From contig JARFXQ010000019.1 of NCBI GenBank assembly GCA_029194725.1, positions 1 through 59,278 on the forward strand: DNA of 59,278 nt. The letters are read 5' to 3'. The translations under genes and the position numbers were made by a program. The notes below the pieces were generated by a model, which was not told where the DNA came from, made no database searches, and saw only the letters and a list, made by a program, of their open reading frames with translations. Positions within the stretch are counted from its first letter, which is position 1; every line of letters begins with the position of its first letter. Below, piece by piece: positions 56,732 to 59,278 of the stretch. Origin of the DNA: Nitrospira sp. GTDB taxonomy: Bacteria > Nitrospirota > Nitrospiria > Nitrospirales > Nitrospiraceae.

Positions 56732-57571
56732 TCAGGGACCGCTTGTTCTGTCCAAGACTCGGTCGGACCTGTACAAGTACCAGTCGCGAATACGCTTCAT
56801 GCCATGGAGTGCCGGCCTCGCCCCTCCGATGGCCACTGCGTCAACCAAGCAGTACCATGCTCCAACTCCGCTGGGAGGATTTCCTTGAGGCCATCCGAGA
56901 AGAGGATCTATGGCAGCCCATTTCCAAGCGCCGACGGCAGTTCCGATCAATTCCAACCATGTTGTAATAAAAAAGGCAGCAAGATAAACCATCGGCGACC
57001 GACCGATCATCAGCCAAACTAAAAATATGGAGAATAACAATGCGCCAACCCAATCACCCCGGTCCGGGTATCCGCTCACCCCCCATAGAGACCAGGTGCC
57101 CCATACTCCCACCACAAAGATAGCTATTTTTCGGGGGTGCCGCACAAACAGCCCGGATCGTGCGAGTGCTACGGCGGTCAGATAAACCATTCCATGACCG
57201 GGCGGAACGTAGGCGGGAACATTTTCGAACCGATACGTGTACCCCCCCATATAAATAGAGGCGAAATGTTCGCCGACTGTCGCAAAGAGCACGGCGATGA
57301 TGACCTGAGCTTTCGTTTCTCGATTCTCCCCAAGCAACATGACGACGAGGAACATCCATGCGAACCCTCCAAGCAATTGTTGCCGCTCGACACTTGCGCT
57401 GAGCTCGAACAGGGAACTGACGGCGACGCTGAAGAATGTAAATGCAGCGATCAGGTAGTCCCGCATTCGATGCGTATCGAGAGGACTGACTTTGGGGAAA
57501 TGCCGCAGAGCAATACGTTTTACAGTATCGAACCAAGGTCCAGGATGGGGAGTACTTGAAGGGGCGTCCAT
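56732..57571 (-). CDS. polytopic membrane protein of unknown function
   Basis: 279 residues with about seven or eight helices (DYLIAAFTFFSVAVSSLFEL, LGGFAWMFLVVMLLG, AQVIIAVLFATVGEHFAS, KIAIFVVGVWGTWSLWGVSG, WVGALLFSIFLVWLMIG, MVYLAAFFITTWLELIG). The most distinctive block is GEHFASIYMGGYTYRFENVP then AYVPPGHGMVYL, with Glu, His and Tyr residues that could bind a ligand. I do not recognise the family with certainty; a distant likeness to carotenoid hydratase-type (CruF) proteins is weak. It is placed directly downstream of amoB in the same direction but beyond a strong terminator, with its own promoter candidate. Confidence 0.65.
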   Translation of the reverse strand: MDAPSSTPHPGPWFDTVKRIALRHFPKVSPLDTHRMRDYLIAAFTFFSVAVSSLFELSASVERQQLLGGFAWMFLVVMLLGENRETKAQVIIAVLFATVGEHFASIYMGGYTYRFENVPAYVPPGHGMVYLTAVALARSGLFVRHPRKIAIFVVGVWGTWSLWGVSGYPDRGDWVGALLFSIFLVWLMIGRSPMVYLAAFFITTWLELIGTAVGAWKWAAIDPLLGWPQGNPPSGVGAWYCLVDAVAIGGARPALHGMKRIRDWYLYRSDRVLDRTSGP

Positions 57572-57662
57572 GCGTCAAACGAAGCTTCTGAAACGAAGCA
57601 ATGTGTCGTGTAATTCTTAAAAGCGTGAGTCTTGTGGAACCATGTTTTGCAATAACGCAGGC

Positions 57663-57691
57663 ATCATACAGGACTGTCGGGGAACGGGCAA
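57663..57691 (-). promoter_or_regulatory. promoter candidate of the membrane protein gene
   Basis: On the minus strand TTGCCC (57691-57686), a 17-base spacer and TATGAT (57668-57663), about 92 bases before the ATG at 57571. Confidence 0.4.
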
Positions 57692-57840
57692 GTTCTGCCG
57701 AGTCGACGACCCTATTCTCCAATAATTGCATTCGATCAGGAGTGCTGGATTCAAGCTCGGACTCGGATTGAGGATAGAGGTTACTGCCTAGGACACACGG
57801 GGAAGGGAAGCATAGGCGCAAGGTAGGGGCGATGCGAAGG

Positions 57841-57899
57841 AAAGAAGAAAGAGAAACGCCGACCTGCCTGGCCACCTTTAGATGGAGGCAGATCGGCGT
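57841..57899 (-). terminator. intrinsic terminator of the amo operon
   Basis: On the minus strand ACGCCGATCTGCC pairs with GGCAGGTCGGCGT at 12 of 13 positions (57856-57899), followed by TTCTCTTTCTTC. It lies 24 bases after the amoB stop. The rest of the 57572-57922 gap holds only the promoter candidate. Confidence 0.8.
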
Positions 57900-57922
57900 C
57901 TTGTCAGATGCGCGCTGCTGCG

Positions 57923-59182
57923 CTAAGCTCCCAGTCTGGTAAAGACGGGGAGGACAGGAGCCCAGATCGGATTGATGAGCCGCTCACCAGATTCGGTCCA
58001 GGACATCAGCAATCCTGCGAAGCGCTGATCTGGATCGTGGAGGATATCCACTAACCGCTGCACTTCCCACAGCACGTCTTTCGACTCGACCTTGATATCC
58101 ACGGTCTGGCCAGGTTGGATCGCAGCTTCGTGGTCCATCGTTAAACCAGCTTGAGCGACGAGCTCAGCTGGATAGTTTGGATCAAGCTTAGCTGCACCGA
58201 ACTTGTTGGTAAACCGGATACCGGCCGTCGTGAATTCGCCGATAGTCACCGGTTGCGTACCGTTATTCGTCGCGTGGAGATTCATACGCAAGGCTCGGCC
58301 AGGAACATCGTATTCCGCATGGGTGACCTCAACCAGTAGCGGGTTAGGCTTGATCGGTAGCGGCTTGATCTTCGCCTCACCGGCCTGGAGCGGCACGCTG
58401 ACTGGGTGTCGTGCGTCCGCTGCCAGATATCCGACGGTCACAACGACCAACACGAAGATCAGCACCACCGTGCCAACCTTGCGATCGATGGGGTCAAGGA
58501 GAATCTCATCCCCATAGGCCGCCAGTACCCGAGCCCGCACCAAGTACATCGGCCGGATCATAAAGAACCCAACCCAGAAAATTGCTACGGCACCCCAGAA
58601 CAGATGCCACATGATTCCAGTGGATGTACCCATGGTTTCCGAGTCGAACGTTTCACCGGTCAGGGTCTTGATCGGATTCGTGAAGTCTTCATATCGACCA
58701 GTGATGTCCATCCAGCCGCCAGGTCCTGCGATCGGACCTGCATCCTTGACGGCAAACATTGGATGGATGTGATGATGACCCGGGAGCCGAGCCTTCAAGA
58801 CAACCACATACTCGTAATCCCGGCCAATTTCCATTGGACCAGCGACGAACATGGGTGTCCCGTTTATCTTAGAGCTAAGACGCACGAACACTGAACTGGG
58901 GGAACCGACGTTGAGAAACGTCCGGTTCGGTTTGACGACTGCGCGAGGCCAATCCTCTGACAAATGGAATTTGCCTCGCAACTCGGTCACGTCATTGACC
59001 TTGGTCGATTTTCCAACCCATTCAGTGTCATACCAATTCACAGTGCGCATCCGCAGGAACGGCTCCTGCGATCGCTCTCCGTGAGCGAATGCAGGAGTGA
59101 TGTCAAGCACCGGCGTGAACGCCAGCGTCGCCACCCCGCATAGACCCATTACCCAGAGCTTGAATACGTGTTTCGCGTTCAT
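57923..59182 (-). CDS. amoB: ammonia monooxygenase subunit B
   Basis: 419 residues. The signal peptide ends LDITPAFA, leaving [19 protein letters not shown], whose N-terminal His is the first CuB ligand. The other two His are in [11 protein letters not shown]. Two membrane helices follow ([39 protein letters not shown]), then the second cupredoxin domain ([22 protein letters not shown]). It is the soluble-facing copper subunit of the enzyme that oxidises ammonia to hydroxylamine in the periplasm. It overlaps the amoA stop (ATGA) and is followed by a terminator, so it is the last gene of this operon. Confidence 0.96.
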   Translation of the reverse strand: MNAKHVFKLWVMGLCGVATLAFTPVLDITPAFAHGERSQEPFLRMRTVNWYDTEWVGKSTKVNDVTELRGKFHLSEDWPRAVVKPNRTFLNVGSPSSVFVRLSSKINGTPMFVAGPMEIGRDYEYVVVLKARLPGHHHIHPMFAVKDAGPIAGPGGWMDITGRYEDFTNPIKTLTGETFDSETMGTSTGIMWHLFWGAVAIFWVGFFMIRPMYLVRARVLAAYGDEILLDPIDRKVGTVVLIFVLVVVTVGYLAADARHPVSVPLQAGEAKIKPLPIKPNPLLVEVTHAEYDVPGRALRMNLHATNNGTQPVTIGEFTTAGIRFTNKFGAAKLDPNYPAELVAQAGLTMDHEAAIQPGQTVDIKVESKDVLWEVQRLVDILHDPDQRFAGLLMSWTESGERLINPIWAPVLPVFTRLGA

Positions 59183-59278
59183 GCTTTCCCCCCGATCTTT
59201 GCCTTGTCGCCGTGGGCCAACGTGGCGTATGCAAACACATCGTACACTTTCGTGGTCTTCTGCCGGTCATCGGTCAGA
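59179..59278 (-). CDS. amoA: ammonia monooxygenase subunit A, C-terminal end
   Basis: Only the last 32 codons are inside the window; they read [20 protein letters not shown] then [12 protein letters not shown] and TGA. The TGA overlaps the amoB ATG. Identity rests on the conserved amoCAB order and the tight overlap, not on a motif visible here. The gene continues beyond the right edge. Confidence 0.8.
   Translation of the reverse strand, partial: LTDDRQKTTKVYDVFAYATLAHGDKAKIGGKA

Noticed and set aside
57054..57875. Open frame of 273 codons overlapping the membrane protein gene on the same strand
   Set aside because: It has no hydrophobic pattern or known motif; the other frame has a coherent polytopic membrane protein and an upstream promoter candidate.

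Overview
The window comes from a complete ammonia oxidiser (comammox) of the genus Nitrospira, or a very close relative. The evidence is at the right end. A hydroxylamine dehydrogenase operon (haoA-haoB-cycA-cycB) lies next to amoB and the 3' end of amoA. Just upstream is a full cytochrome c maturation set (ccmABCDEFGHI) that can supply the sixteen c-type hemes these proteins need. The gene style (high GC, GTG/TTG starts, many ATGA overlaps) is uniform over the housekeeping parts.

Layout. 1-0.7 kb: 3' end of queA, whose stop codon lies inside a MITE-like inverted-repeat element. 1.1-3.9 kb: a TIR / nSTAND1 NTPase / transmembrane / FGE-type C-type-lectin protein, broken by one amber codon, whose C-terminus looks like the variable region of a diversity-generating retroelement (DGR) target. 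4.2-4.8 kb: a VapBC-type pair with a frameshifted toxin. 5-17 kb: housekeeping block with a SurA/PpiD-like chaperone, an RDD protein, mreBCD-mrdA-rodA, rng, dprA and topA. 17.4-27 kb: envelope genes (PagL-like, two tandem Slp lipoproteins, a further lipoprotein, two tandem MFS exporters, an OmpA-family lipoprotein, a multicopper oxidase). 27-39 kb: a low-density accessory region with a second MITE-like element, a SWIM protein, an enolase-superfamily enzyme, an XhoI/PaeR7I-like restriction-modification operon, a complete 1511-bp IS4-family element with a frameshifted transposase, and a graveyard of toxin-antitoxin genes (HicBA, RelE/ParE, DUF4160/DUF2442, PIN). 39-43 kb: cydAB and threonine dehydratase; the latter has a well-formed candidate attenuator (promoter, Ile-containing leader ORF, terminator and possible antiterminator). 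44-55.5 kb: ccm operon followed by the hao operon. 55.6-59.3 kb, minus strand: a YiiM-like MOSC protein, an unrecognised polytopic membrane protein, then amoB and amoA.

How it fits together: AmoCAB oxidises ammonia to hydroxylamine. HaoA, with HaoB, oxidises hydroxylamine in the periplasm. CycA (c554) and CycB (cM552, NapC/NirT type) carry electrons to the quinone pool, and the Ccm proteins attach the hemes. CydAB is a possible terminal quinol oxidase. The most unusual candidates are the DGR-like conflict protein at 1.1-3.9 kb, the attenuator at 43 kb, the perfect 18-bp palindrome just upstream of the haoA ribosome binding site, and the MOSC protein placed between hao and amo. No tRNA, rRNA, CRISPR array or DGR reverse transcriptase was found by eye.
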